In this document: one piece after another, positions 32,531 to 41,925 of the stretch | Layout of the letters: each line of letters starts with the position of its first letter | Numbering within the stretch: position 1 is the first letter of the stretch | NCBI RefSeq assembly: GCF_007018905.1 | Contig: NZ_CP041402.1 | Span: 2,344,001-2,408,000 of the forward strand | Direction of reading: 5' to 3' | DNA: 64,000 nucleotides | Source: Tardiphaga sp. vice304 | GTDB taxonomy: Bacteria > Pseudomonadota > Alphaproteobacteria > Rhizobiales > Xanthobacteraceae | Notes under the pieces: generated by a model | Told to the model about the DNA's origin: nothing | The model's input: only the letters and a program-made list of their open reading frames with translations | The model's database searches: none | Program-made: the position numbers and the translations under genes

Positions 32531-35038
32531 ATGACGTCACAGACCGGCCAGGGGAGAAAACCCCGTCCGGGGCATCGCAAGGTTGCGCGGTGGACCCGCG
32601 ACTACGAGCGGCTGCCCGGAATTCCCGACGAATATCTCAAGGCTGACGGCACGCCGCGCGAGGTCTGGACGCGGTTCTTCGATGCCTTTGGTGACCTCCC
32701 GGCCGCCGATATCGAGCGCCGCTTCGGCTCGGCCGACCGCCATCTGCGCGAGGCCGGCGTCACCTACCGGGCGCCGGGCGACGTTGCGGACCGGGTCTGG
32801 CCGCTCAGCCATGTGCCGCTTTTGATCGACGAGACCGAGTGGAAGCAGATCTCGGTCGCGATGATCCAGCGCGCGCAACTGCACGAGCTGGTGCTGACCG
32901 ATTTGTACGGCCGCGGCCGGCTGGTCGCGGACGGCGCCGTGCCGGCGGCGGCGATCGCGGGCAGCGCAGAATATCTGCGCGCGATGTGCGGCGTGGCCCC
33001 CCCCGGTGGCCGCTATCTGAATTTCTATGCCGCCGATCTCGGCCGCGGCCCCGACGGCCGCTGGTGGGTGCTCGGCGACCGCACCCAGGCGCCGTCCGGC
33101 ATGGGCTATGCGCTGGAAAACCGCCTGGTGCTGTCGCGCGCCTTCACCGATCTCTACAAGTCGATGAATGTCGAGCGCGTGGCGCCGTTCTTCGAGGCGT
33201 TTCGCGACAATCTGCGCGGCTCCGCCGACCGCGACGAGCCGCGCATCGGCCTGCTCACGCCGGGGCCGTTCAGCGAGACCTATTTCGAACACGCCACGCT
33301 GGCGCGCTATCTCGGCTTCCTGCTGGTCGAGGGCGACGATCTCGCGGTGTCCGGCGACCGCATCCACATCCGCACCGTGGCCGGCCTGAAGCGGCTCGAC
33401 GTGCTGCTGCGCCGCGTCGATTCCAATTCGCTCGATCCGCTTGAGCTCGATGCCTCGTCGCAGCTCGGCATCCCCGGCCTGCTCGACGTGATCCGCAAGA
33501 ACGGCGTGGTCGTCGCCAACATGCCCGGCACCGGCGTGATGGAAGCGCGCGCGCTGCTCGGTTTCATGCCGAGCCTGTGCGAAAAGCTGCTCGGCGAAAA
33601 GCTGCAGATGCCGCATATCGCGACCTGGTGGTGCGGCCAGAAGGCGGCGCGCGAGGAAGTGCTGGACCGGCTCGACGACTTCGTCATCGAGAGCGCCTAC
33701 GGCCAGTCGGTGCCGGGCTTCCCGGGTCCCGGCCCGGTGCTCGCCGCCAATTTGTCGCCGGCCGATCGCGACCGGCTGCGCGCCGCGATCCAGAACCGCG
33801 GCATCGATTATGTCGGCCAGGAGCTGGTGCAGCTCTCGACCACGCCGGTGTGGGACAACGGCCGCCTCGCGCCGCGCCCGTTCGTGCTGCGGGTGTTCGC
33901 CGCCGCCACGCCGCAAGGCTGGACCATCATGCCCGGCGGCTTCTGCCGCATCGCCGACCAGCCCGATGCGCGTGCGGTATCGATGGGCGCGGGTGCCCGT
34001 GCCGCCGACGTCTGGGTCGTCGCCGACCGGGCGGTGCCGACCACCACGCTGCTGCCGGCGGTCGAGACCGTCCGCATCCGCCGCATTGCGGGCTGGGTGC
34101 CGAGCCGGGCTGCCGACAATCTGTTCTGGCTCGGCCGCTACCTGGAGCGCGCCGAGGCGACCTTGCGTCTGGTGCGCGCGCTCGGCGTGCCGCAGCGCGA
34201 CCCCGGCAAGGGCGGCGCCTCGGCGCAGCATTCGGTCGAACGCATCCAGCGCCTGCTGGTGGCCTGGGGCGCGACCTCCGGGACCGCGCGCTCGCAGCCC
34301 GCTAAGGTCGCCGCGCAAGCCCTGCAAAGCGAGGAGAAGTTCGGCTCCGCGCTGTCATTAGTGCGCTCAGCGCAACGCACCGCGACGTCGCTGCGCGAAC
34401 GGCTGTCGCCGGACGCCTGGCAGGTCATCACAGAGATGGCCGACCGGCTCGGCAAGGAGGTCGAGGACGATGACGGCGTGGTCAGCGCCGCCGAACTCAC
34501 ATTGCAGGAGCTGGCGAGCTTCGCCGGTCTGGCGCAGGAAAATATGAACCGCGCCGCCGGCTGGCGTTTTCTCGAGATGGGCCGCCGCGCCGAACGCGCC
34601 ATCAACACCACGCGCTTTGCCCGGCAGTTTGCCTATGACGAAGCCAGCGCCGACGATCTCGATATTCTTTTGACGCTGGTGGATTGCCAGATCACCTACC
34701 GCTCGCGCTATCTGGTCGGCCCGTTGCTGGCGCCGGTGCGCGATCTCGTGATGCTCGACCCCTATAATCCGCGCTCGGTCGCGTTCCAGGTGTCGGCGCT
34801 CAACGATCACATCGCCAATCTCCCGGCGCTGAAAGAGGACGGTCTGATGGAGCGTCCGCAGCGGCTGGCGATGGCGCTGCAGACATCGCTCACCACCGGG
34901 GAAGCCTCGGAGCTGAATACCAAATCGCTATTCGTGCTGGAGCAGGACCTGCTCAGTCTTTCCAGCGCGATCGGCTCGCATTATTTCCCGCACGCCTCCA
35001 GCGCGACGCGGCCGGAAAAACTGACGGGGCTGGCGTGA
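32531..35038 (+). CDS. circularly permuted ATP-grasp / alpha-E fusion protein
   Basis: This is an 835-residue fusion. Residues ~1-500 are a circularly permuted type 2 ATP-grasp domain (DUF404/DUF407; PRIGLLTPGPFSETYFEH, DVLLRRVDSNSLDP, GLLDVIRKNGVVVANMPGTG). Residues ~515-835 are the helical alpha-E domain (DUF403; AADNLFWLGRYLERAEATLR, GWRFLEMGRRAERA, DPYNPRSVAFQ). It starts 30 bp after the DUF2126 gene with GGAGAGTC upstream, and its TGA overlaps the next GTG start. The ATP-grasp part is predicted to form amide or peptide bonds with ATP; the alpha-E part is of unknown function. Confidence 0.92.
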   Translation: MTSQTGQGRKPRPGHRKVARWTRDYERLPGIPDEYLKADGTPREVWTRFFDAFGDLPAADIERRFGSADRHLREAGVTYRAPGDVADRVWPLSHVPLLIDETEWKQISVAMIQRAQLHELVLTDLYGRGRLVADGAVPAAAIAGSAEYLRAMCGVAPPGGRYLNFYAADLGRGPDGRWWVLGDRTQAPSGMGYALENRLVLSRAFTDLYKSMNVERVAPFFEAFRDNLRGSADRDEPRIGLLTPGPFSETYFEHATLARYLGFLLVEGDDLAVSGDRIHIRTVAGLKRLDVLLRRVDSNSLDPLELDASSQLGIPGLLDVIRKNGVVVANMPGTGVMEARALLGFMPSLCEKLLGEKLQMPHIATWWCGQKAAREEVLDRLDDFVIESAYGQSVPGFPGPGPVLAANLSPADRDRLRAAIQNRGIDYVGQELVQLSTTPVWDNGRLAPRPFVLRVFAAATPQGWTIMPGGFCRIADQPDARAVSMGAGARAADVWVVADRAVPTTTLLPAVETVRIRRIAGWVPSRAADNLFWLGRYLERAEATLRLVRALGVPQRDPGKGGASAQHSVERIQRLLVAWGATSGTARSQPAKVAAQALQSEEKFGSALSLVRSAQRTATSLRERLSPDAWQVITEMADRLGKEVEDDDGVVSAAELTLQELASFAGLAQENMNRAAGWRFLEMGRRAERAINTTRFARQFAYDEASADDLDILLTLVDCQITYRSRYLVGPLLAPVRDLVMLDPYNPRSVAFQVSALNDHIANLPALKEDGLMERPQRLAMALQTSLTTGEASELNTKSLFVLEQDLLSLSSAIGSHYFPHASSATRPEKLTGLA

Positions 35039-35913
35039 TCTACGATATTCGCCACGTCACCACCTACAATTACGAAAGCCCGGTCAGCTTCGCGCGCTGC
35101 TCGCTGCGGCTGGAGCCAATAACCAGCCCGGGCCAGCATCTGGTCTCGCACCATGTCGAGATCAAGCCGACCCCGGCGAGCCGCACGACGCGCACCGATT
35201 TTTTCGGCACCGCGACCGAGACCGTGCTAATCGAGACCCCGCACCGCACGCTGCGGATCGACAGCCGCTCCCGCGTCTATGTCGAGCGCACGGTGCCTGT
35301 CCGCAGCGACGACAGTCCGGCGTGGGAGAACGTGCGCGAGGCGTCGTATAAATCGGCCGATCTTGGTGCGGCGTCGCCGATCGGCTATGTCTTTGCCAGC
35401 CCGCTGGTGCCGCTGCTGGCCGATGTTACCGCCTATGCCGCGGTGAGTTTCACGCCGGGCCGCGGCATGCTGGAAGCGACGATCGACCTGATGCACCGCA
35501 TTCGAACCGAGTTCAGATATGATCCGAAGGCCACAGTGATTTCCACCCCGCTGCAGGAGGTGCTGGAAAAGCGCCACGGCGTCTGCCAGGACTTCGCCCA
35601 CATCATGATCTCCGGCCTGCGCGGGCTCGGCCTGCCGGCGGCCTATGTCTCCGGCTATCTGCGCACCATCCCGCCACCGGGGCAGCCGCGGCTGCAGGGC
35701 GCCGACGCCACGCATGCCTGGGCTTCGGTGTGGTGCGGCAAGCAACTCGGCTGGGTCGGCTTCGACCCGACCAACGACATTCTGGTGGAGAACGACCACA
35801 TCATCCTCGCTGTCGCCCGTGACTTCTCCGACGTGTCGCCGGTCGATGGCGTCATCATCGGCGCGCGCAAGCAGAAGCTCGCCGTCGGCGTCGACGTATT
35901 GCTGGTCGAATGA
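35035..35913 (+). CDS. bacterial transglutaminase-like cysteine peptidase family protein
   Basis: This is a 292-residue protein with an N-terminal beta domain (IYDIRHVTTYNYESPVSFAR) and a transglutaminase core with Cys184 (HGVCQDFAH), His227 (DATHAWASV) and Asp244 (VGFDPTND). It starts with GTG overlapping the TGA of the upstream gene (GTGA), so translation is coupled, and overlaps the next gene by ATGA. It has no signal peptide. It is the third member of the DUF2126/ATP-grasp/transglutaminase set, and a peptidase or amidase acting on the product of the ligase is a reasonable inference. Confidence 0.9.
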   Translation: MIYDIRHVTTYNYESPVSFARCSLRLEPITSPGQHLVSHHVEIKPTPASRTTRTDFFGTATETVLIETPHRTLRIDSRSRVYVERTVPVRSDDSPAWENVREASYKSADLGAASPIGYVFASPLVPLLADVTAYAAVSFTPGRGMLEATIDLMHRIRTEFRYDPKATVISTPLQEVLEKRHGVCQDFAHIMISGLRGLGLPAAYVSGYLRTIPPPGQPRLQGADATHAWASVWCGKQLGWVGFDPTNDILVENDHIILAVARDFSDVSPVDGVIIGARKQKLAVGVDVLLVE

Positions 35914-37106
35914 GCACGCCCCGCACGTTCAACACCTATGACGTCATCATCCTCGGCGCCGGCGCTGCAGGCTTGATGTGCGCCGGTACAGCCTCCCAGC
36001 GCGGCCGTTCGGTGCTGCTGCTGGAGCAGGCGAGGGCGCCCGGCGAAAAGATCCGCATCTCCGGCGGCGGCCGCTGCAATTTCACCAATTTGCACACCTC
36101 GCCGGCGAATTTCCTGTCGAACAATCCGCAGTTCTGCAAATCGGCGCTGAAGAGCTACACCCAACAGGATTTCATCGCGCTGGTCGACAAGTATCGCATC
36201 GCCTATCACGAGAAGACGAAAGGCCAATTGTTCTGCGACGGCTCGGCGCAGCAGATCATCGACATGCTGCTGTCGGAAAGCCGGCGCGGCGACGCGCAGA
36301 TGCGGCTCGGCGTCCAGATCCTCGGCGTGTCGAAGAACGAATCCGGCTTCGTCGTCGGGACCGACCAGGGCGAGTATCGCAGCCGCTCGCTGGTGGTCGC
36401 CACCGGTGGGCCGTCGATTCCGAAAATGGGCGCCAGCGCGTTCGGCTACAAGACGGCGCAGCAATTCGGCCACAAGATGGTGCCGCCGCGCGCTGGCCTC
36501 GTCCCGCTGACCTTCGACGTCGGCCAACTCGCGCAGTTCAAGGAGCTGGCGGGGCTGGCGGTAGATGCCGCGGTCAGCACCGGCAAGGCGCGCTTCGAGG
36601 AGGCTCTGCTGTTCACCCATCGCGGGCTGAGCGGGCCCGCGGTGCTGCAGATCTCGTCGTACTGGCGCGACGGCCAGGACGTCATGATCGACATGGCGCC
36701 GGATGTCGATGTGCTGGCCGGGCTGAAGCAGGCGCGCCGCGAACGGCCGCGCCAGGAGCTGGCGACGGTACTGACCGAGCTGCTGCCGAAGCGACTGGCG
36801 CAGATGGCGTCGGAGCGCGTGGCCGGCCCGCCGCGGCTGGCGGACTATTCCGACAAGTTTCTCGCGGCAGCGACGGCGGCGGTCAAGGAATGGCGGGTGC
36901 GCCCGAACGGTACCGAGGGGTATCGCACGGCTGAAGTCACGCTCGGCGGCGTCGATACCACCGAACTATCCTCGAAGACGTTCGAATCGAAATTGGTGCC
37001 GGGATTGTACTTCATCGGCGAAGTCGTCGATGTCACCGGCCATCTCGGCGGATTTAATTTTCAGTGGGCGTGGTCGTCCGGCTTCGCGGCCGGTAACGGA
37101 ATCTAG
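35910..37106 (+). CDS. BaiN/YhiN (HI0933) family FAD-dependent oxidoreductase
   Basis: This is a 398-residue flavoprotein. It has the FAD Rossmann motif IILGAGAAGLMCAG near residues 11-24, then the family mark RISGGGRCNFTNLH, ATGGPSIPKMGASAFGY and the C-terminal GEVVDVTGHLGGFNFQWAWSSG. The role of this family is poorly defined. Its ATGA overlap with the transglutaminase gene places it as fourth gene of the operon, which is of interest since a flavoenzyme could modify the predicted peptide product, though it may be incidental. Confidence 0.92.
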   Translation: MSTPRTFNTYDVIILGAGAAGLMCAGTASQRGRSVLLLEQARAPGEKIRISGGGRCNFTNLHTSPANFLSNNPQFCKSALKSYTQQDFIALVDKYRIAYHEKTKGQLFCDGSAQQIIDMLLSESRRGDAQMRLGVQILGVSKNESGFVVGTDQGEYRSRSLVVATGGPSIPKMGASAFGYKTAQQFGHKMVPPRAGLVPLTFDVGQLAQFKELAGLAVDAAVSTGKARFEEALLFTHRGLSGPAVLQISSYWRDGQDVMIDMAPDVDVLAGLKQARRERPRQELATVLTELLPKRLAQMASERVAGPPRLADYSDKFLAAATAAVKEWRVRPNGTEGYRTAEVTLGGVDTTELSSKTFESKLVPGLYFIGEVVDVTGHLGGFNFQWAWSSGFAAGNGI

Positions 37107-37142
37107 TAAAAGCGCGCACCGGCGTCGCCGCCGGGCCACCTT

Positions 37143-37156
37143 CCGTAAAATTACGG
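37143..37156. promoter_or_regulatory. short dyad CCGTAAAATTACGG in receptor upstream region
   Basis: A six-base inverted repeat around AA lies 37 bp after the flavoprotein stop and ~180 bp before the chemotaxis receptor start. It could be an operator or a weak hairpin. Only the symmetry supports it. Confidence 0.25.
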
Positions 37157-37338
37157 TTTGCCGCAGAGACCCTAATTTAACTATGCCGCGACATTGTTGT
37201 CGTGCGGATATCAAACTCAGGCTAGCGAAAAAATCCTGATGTCCTGGCCGCGTTCACCGCCCTCTCGATGGAGGGATCCGCACCGAGATAAACGCAGCTG
37301 AATACCGCTTCAAGCCTGCGATTGACACAGGAGCTCCC

Positions 37339-38688
37339 ATGAGCAGCAATAATTCACTGTCTGAGCGCCTTCGTTTCAATCTGATCGACCAGGAGACCAT
37401 GGCGGCCCTGCGTGAAGCCAAGACGTTTGTGCTCGGCGAACTTCCCGGGGTGCTCGACGCCTTCTACGATCACATCGGAAAGTTTTCCGACACCGCGAAA
37501 TTCTTCAAGAGCCGTGATCACATGATGCACGCCAAGAAGATGCAGATCCAGCACTGGTCGGTGATCCTGGATGCGCGGTTCGACGATACGTACTCTGCGT
37601 CGGTCACCAAGATCGGCGAGGTTCACAACAAGCTCGGGCTCGAGCCGCGCTGGTACATCGGCGGCTATAACGCGCTGGCAGCCGGGCTGGTGCACGCCAT
37701 CGCCACCAAGATGCCATTCGGCAGGTTCGACTCCAGCGCGAAGAAGAAACGCGCGGCGTTCCAGACCGCGATTATCAAGGCTGCGATGCTCGACATGGAT
37801 CTGGCGATCTCGGTCTATGTCGAGGGAGGTCGCCGCGAACGTCGCGAGATGCTGGATCGCCTGGCCGTGGATTTCGAACGAACCGTGGGCGGCGTGGTTG
37901 GGATCGTGGCGTCGGCCTCCACCGAATTGCAGACCGCGGCGCAGATGCTCACCTCTTCGGCGAGCACGGCGACGGCGCAGTCGCAGGTGGTCGATAACGC
38001 ATCGCGCGAAGCGTCGTCGAGCGTGCAGGCGGTCGCCGTGGCGACGGAAGAACTCACCAGCTCGATCAGCGAGATTTCCCGTCAGGTCAATGAATCCTCG
38101 CGGATTGCAAGTGCCGCCGTGCGCGATGCGGATGAAACCGCGGTGAAGATGAACCGGCTCGCCGAAGGCGCTCAGAAGATCGGAACGGTGGTCGAACTGA
38201 TCAACAACATCGCGGCGCAGACCAATTTGCTGGCGCTGAACGCGACCATCGAAGCGGCACGCGCCGGCGAGGCCGGCCGCGGCTTTGCGGTCGTGGCACA
38301 GGAGGTCAAGTCGCTGGCCGAACAGACCGCCAAGGCGACGGCGGAGATCGCCGAACAGGTCGGCGACATCCAGAGCTCGACCACGGAATCGGTCGCGGCG
38401 ATCGGTACCATCACCAAGGTCATCGGTGCGCTGAGCGAGATCTCCACCGCCATCTCGGCTGCGGTCGAGCAGCAGGGCGCCGCGACCAACGAGATCTCGC
38501 GCAGCGTCCAGCAAGCGTCGCGCGGCACCAGTACGGTGTCGTCCAATATCGCCGGCATCACGGCGTCTGCCGGTGAAACCGGTGCCGCCGCCTCGCAGGT
38601 GCTGGCTTCGGCGTCCGAATTGTCACGCCAGTCCGAGCAGTTGCGCGGGGAGGTCGACAAGTTCCTCGCCACCGTCAAGGCTGCGTAA
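37339..38688 (+). CDS. globin-coupled methyl-accepting chemotaxis protein (HemAT-like)
   Basis: This is a 449-residue soluble receptor. Residues ~10-170 form a globin-coupled-sensor domain with proximal His96 ([13 protein letters not shown]) and the following RWYIGGY. Residues ~190-449 are a coiled-coil signalling domain with the hairpin tip ending [34 protein letters not shown]. No membrane segments are present. It probably senses oxygen through haem and signals to CheA/CheW; no che genes are in the window. ACAGGAGCTCCC precedes the start. It stands as a single gene. Confidence 0.93.
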   Translation: MSSNNSLSERLRFNLIDQETMAALREAKTFVLGELPGVLDAFYDHIGKFSDTAKFFKSRDHMMHAKKMQIQHWSVILDARFDDTYSASVTKIGEVHNKLGLEPRWYIGGYNALAAGLVHAIATKMPFGRFDSSAKKKRAAFQTAIIKAAMLDMDLAISVYVEGGRRERREMLDRLAVDFERTVGGVVGIVASASTELQTAAQMLTSSASTATAQSQVVDNASREASSSVQAVAVATEELTSSISEISRQVNESSRIASAAVRDADETAVKMNRLAEGAQKIGTVVELINNIAAQTNLLALNATIEAARAGEAGRGFAVVAQEVKSLAEQTAKATAEIAEQVGDIQSSTTESVAAIGTITKVIGALSEISTAISAAVEQQGAATNEISRSVQQASRGTSTVSSNIAGITASAGETGAAASQVLASASELSRQSEQLRGEVDKFLATVKAA

Positions 38689-38715
38689 CGCGGCTTCCAT
38701 GCTAGTCTGCGCCGT

Positions 38716-38750
38716 GGCCGGCCTCCCGGAACGTTCGGGAGCAGCCGGCC
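38716..38750 (+). promoter_or_regulatory. strong stem-loop directly upstream of the eutB ribosome site
   Basis: GGCCGGC (38716-38722) pairs with GCCGGCC (38744-38750), and CTCCCG pairs with CGGGAG inside, giving a 13-bp stem with a 2-nt bulge and a 7-nt loop. No U tract follows. The eutB Shine-Dalgarno GGAG (38753-38756) begins 3 nt later, so it could terminate the receptor transcript or shape eutB translation. Confidence 0.5.
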
Positions 38751-38762
38751 CCGGAGTTTGCC

Positions 38763-40142
38763 ATGATCTATCGCCACGCCATCGCCGCGCAGACCCATGT
38801 CTTTGCCGACCTGCGCGACCTGATGGCCAAGGCGACGCCGCCGCGCTCCGGCGACCGGCTGGCCGGCGTCGCCGCCGACAGCGCCGAGCAGATGATCGCC
38901 GCCCGCATGGCGCTGGCGAACGTGCCGCTGTCGCAATTCCTGCAGGAGACCGTCGTGCCTTACGAGGACGATGAGGTCACGCGGCTGATCATCGACAGCC
39001 ATGACGCCCCGGCCTTTGCCCCGATTGCGTCGCTGACCGTCGGCGGCTTGCGCGACTGGCTGCTGTCGGAGGCCGCGACGCCGCAGGTTCTGCGGCGGCT
39101 CGCGCCGGGCATCACGCCGGAAATGGCCGCCGCGGTCTCCAAGCTGATGCGCAACCAGGACCTGATCCTGGTGGCGAAGAAATGCGAGGTGATCACCCGC
39201 TTCCGCAACACCATCGGCCTGCGCGGCCGGATGAGTGTGCGGCTGCAGCCCAACCATCCGTTCGACGATATTCGCGGCATCACCGCTTCGGTGCTCGATG
39301 GCCTGATGCTCGGCGCCGGCGATGCCTGCATCGGCATCAACCCTGCGAGCGACGATCCCGCGGTGCTGGGCGGCCTGGTGCGGCTGCTCGACGAGGTCAT
39401 CGGCAAGCTGCAGATCCCGACGCAGAGCTGCGTGCTGGCTCATGTCACGACCTCGCTCGATCTTATCGACCAGGGCTTTCCCGTCGATCTCGTGTTCCAG
39501 TCGATTGCGGGCACCCAAGCCGCCAACAAGAGTTTCGGCATCGATCTGGCCATCCTGAAGGAGGCGCATCAGGCCGGGCTTTCGCTGAAGCGCGGCACCG
39601 TGGGCGACAATGTGATGTATTTCGAGACCGGGCAGGGCAGTGCGCTATCCGCCAATGCCCATCACGGCGTCGACCAGCAGACGCTGGAGGCGCGCGCCTA
39701 TGCCGTGGCCCGCGCCTTTAATCCCCTGCTGGTCAACAGCGTGGTCGGCTTCATCGGCCCGGAATATCTCTATGACGGCAAGGAGATCATCCGCGCCGGG
39801 CTGGAGGATCATTGCTGCGGCAAGCTGCTCGGCCTGCCGCTCGGCATCGACGTCTGTTACACCAACCATGCCGAGGCCGACCAGGACGACATGGACAATC
39901 TTCTGACGCTACTGGCAGCGGCTGGCGTGACTTTCATCATGGGCGTGCCCGGCGCCGACGACGTGATGCTGAATTATCAGTCGACGTCGTTCCACGACGC
40001 GCTCTATGTCCGTGATCTGTTCGGATTGAAGCGGGCGCCGGAATTCGACGACTGGCTGGTGCGCGCCGGCCTGACGGACAGGGATTTCCGCATCGACGGC
40101 CATGACGGCCTGCTGCCGGAGCTGGCACGGCTGATCGCCTGA
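38763..40142 (+). CDS. eutB: ethanolamine ammonia-lyase large subunit
   Basis: This 459-residue protein (usual length 453-467) is the catalytic TIM-barrel subunit of adenosylcobalamin-dependent ethanolamine ammonia-lyase, which converts ethanolamine to acetaldehyde and ammonia. Marks: GITPEMAAAVSKLMRNQDL, FRNTIGLRGRMSVRLQPNHP, VFQSIAGTQAANKSFG, YFETGQGSALSANAHHGVDQ and CYTNHAEADQDDMDNLL. The small subunit gene eutC is not adjacent: hpnP lies between them. No microcompartment genes are present, so this is a simple catabolic system for envelope-derived ethanolamine. Confidence 0.96.
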   Translation: MIYRHAIAAQTHVFADLRDLMAKATPPRSGDRLAGVAADSAEQMIAARMALANVPLSQFLQETVVPYEDDEVTRLIIDSHDAPAFAPIASLTVGGLRDWLLSEAATPQVLRRLAPGITPEMAAAVSKLMRNQDLILVAKKCEVITRFRNTIGLRGRMSVRLQPNHPFDDIRGITASVLDGLMLGAGDACIGINPASDDPAVLGGLVRLLDEVIGKLQIPTQSCVLAHVTTSLDLIDQGFPVDLVFQSIAGTQAANKSFGIDLAILKEAHQAGLSLKRGTVGDNVMYFETGQGSALSANAHHGVDQQTLEARAYAVARAFNPLLVNSVVGFIGPEYLYDGKEIIRAGLEDHCCGKLLGLPLGIDVCYTNHAEADQDDMDNLLTLLAAAGVTFIMGVPGADDVMLNYQSTSFHDALYVRDLFGLKRAPEFDDWLVRAGLTDRDFRIDGHDGLLPELARLIA

Positions 40143-40260
40143 TGTCATCGCCGCGTCATGCGCCTGCTGTCACCTAATCGTCAAAGCACGCCACAATCTT
40201 GAAGAATTTGTAGCCCAGCCTTAAGCACCATGATTAGATCGGCTTTTACCCGGCGGGAGT

Positions 40261-40287
40261 GGAACCGCTTGAACCTTAAGACATTAG
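40261..40287 (+). promoter_or_regulatory. candidate EcfG-type (general stress) promoter of hpnP
   Basis: GGAAC at 40261-40265 is followed after 16 bp by CATTAG (40282-40287). The alphaproteobacterial EcfG consensus is GGAAC-N16/17-CGTT, so the -35 is exact and the -10 has one mismatch. It lies ~60 bp before the hpnP ATG. hpnP is known to be under EcfG control in Rhodopseudomonas palustris TIE-1. Confidence 0.5.
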
Positions 40288-40344
40288 TCCCTGCGCCGAG
40301 TATGACCAGCGGGGGGCATCCGGCGAATCCACAAAGGAAAATTG

Positions 40345-41925
40345 ATGCGAGCTGAGGGCAGGCAGACGGCACGGCGCATATTGTGTGTCTTTCCGCGATA
40401 CACATCTTCATTCGGCACGTTCGAATATGCCTACCCTCTCACCGACGGCGTGCAGGCGTTCATGCCGCCGCAGGGGCTGTTGCTGATCGCTGCCTACATG
40501 CCCGAGGACTGGGACGTTCGCTTCATCGACGAGAACATCCGCGTCGCGACCGACGAGGATTTCCGCTGGGCCGAAGCCGTGTTCGTCAGCGGCATGCACA
40601 TCCAGCGCAGCCAGATGAACGACATCTGCCACCGCGCCCACGCCCATGACCTGGCGGTGGCGATCGGCGGTCCGTCGGTGTCGTCGTGCCCGGAATACTA
40701 TCCGGCATTCGATTATCTGCATTGCGGCGAACTCGGCGACGCCACCGATCGGCTGATCGACATTCTGGCCGCCGATGTCACAAGGCCGGATTGTCAGGTC
40801 GTTCTGAAGACCGACGAACGCCTCGACATGACCAAGTTTCCAATCCCGGCCTATGAGCTGGCCGAGATCCCGCGCTACTTCCTGGGCTCGATCCAGTATT
40901 CCTCGGGCTGTCCGTATCAGTGCGAGTTCTGCGACATCCCCGGCCTCTATGGCCGCAATCCGCGGCTGAAGTCGCCGCAGCAGATCACCGCGGAACTCGA
41001 CAAGCTGCTCGAATGCGGCATCATGGGCTCGGTCTATTTCGTCGATGATAATTTCATCGGCAACCGCAAGGCCGCGCTCGACCTGCTGCCGCATCTTGTC
41101 GAATGGCAGAAGAAGACCGGCTACGTGCTGCGGCTGTCCTGCGAAGCCACGCTGAACATCGCCAAGCGCCCGGAAATCCTCGCCTTGATGCGCGATTCGC
41201 TGTTCGGCACCATCTTCTGCGGCATCGAGACGCCCGATCCGGTGGCATTGAAGGCAATGAAGAAGGACCACAACATGGTCCTGCCGATCATGGAATCGAT
41301 CGAAGTGCTGAACTCGTTCGGCATGGAAGTGGTGTCGGGCATCATTCTCGGCCTTGACACCGACCGTCCGGAAACCGGCCAGTCGCTGCTCGACTTCGTC
41401 GATGCCTCGCAGATCCCGCTGCTCACCATCAACCTGCTGCAGGCATTGCCGCAGACGCCGTTGTGGGACCGACTGAAGAAGGCCGACCGCCTCAACGAGG
41501 AGGAGGGCCGCGATTCCAACGTCGAGTTCCTGCTGCCGTATCATGACGTGGTCAGTTCGTGGCGCGCCTGCATGGGCGCGGCCTATCAGCCGCAGAAGCT
41601 GCTCGATCGGTACGAGTACCAGATCACCCACACCTATCCGAACCGCATCATGCCGCGCACCAAAGAGCAGATGTCCTGGAAGAATATCCGGATGGGTCTG
41701 ATCATGTTGCGTAACATCTTCTGGAAGGTCGGCGTGCTCGGCGACTACAAGGCGGCGTTCTGGAAGTTCGCCTTCCGTCGCCTGAAGCGCGGCGAGATCG
41801 AATATCTGATCTCCTCGATCATGGTCGCGCAGCACCTCATCATGTTCTCGCGCGATGCCTCGCAGGGCACCACCAGCGCATCGTATTATTCAATGAAGCT
41901 GCCGGACGCGGTTCCGGCCGAATAA
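40345..41925 (+). CDS. hpnP: hopanoid C-2 methylase HpnP (B12-binding radical SAM)
   Basis: This is a 526-residue class B radical SAM methyltransferase. The N-terminal part (~10-150) is a cobalamin-binding-type domain. The iron-sulfur cluster ligands are Cys189, Cys193 and Cys196 (GCPYQCEFC), followed by [19 protein letters not shown] and [10 protein letters not shown]. Length and sequence match HpnP, which methylates C-2 of the hopanoid A ring using SAM and methylcobalamin. The ATG at 40345 has AAGGAAA 7 bp upstream. It is unusual in lying between eutB and eutC; its TAA overlaps the eutC ATG (TAATG). The main hpn cluster starts 4.7 kb downstream. Confidence 0.9.
   Translation: MRAEGRQTARRILCVFPRYTSSFGTFEYAYPLTDGVQAFMPPQGLLLIAAYMPEDWDVRFIDENIRVATDEDFRWAEAVFVSGMHIQRSQMNDICHRAHAHDLAVAIGGPSVSSCPEYYPAFDYLHCGELGDATDRLIDILAADVTRPDCQVVLKTDERLDMTKFPIPAYELAEIPRYFLGSIQYSSGCPYQCEFCDIPGLYGRNPRLKSPQQITAELDKLLECGIMGSVYFVDDNFIGNRKAALDLLPHLVEWQKKTGYVLRLSCEATLNIAKRPEILALMRDSLFGTIFCGIETPDPVALKAMKKDHNMVLPIMESIEVLNSFGMEVVSGIILGLDTDRPETGQSLLDFVDASQIPLLTINLLQALPQTPLWDRLKKADRLNEEEGRDSNVEFLLPYHDVVSSWRACMGAAYQPQKLLDRYEYQITHTYPNRIMPRTKEQMSWKNIRMGLIMLRNIFWKVGVLGDYKAAFWKFAFRRLKRGEIEYLISSIMVAQHLIMFSRDASQGTTSASYYSMKLPDAVPAE

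Noticed and set aside
38689-40344. Cobalamin riboswitch upstream of eutB or hpnP
   Set aside because: Considered because both enzymes use B12, but no B12-box-like sequence or suitable leader length was found; only a simple hairpin (eutB) and an EcfG-like motif (hpnP) are present.
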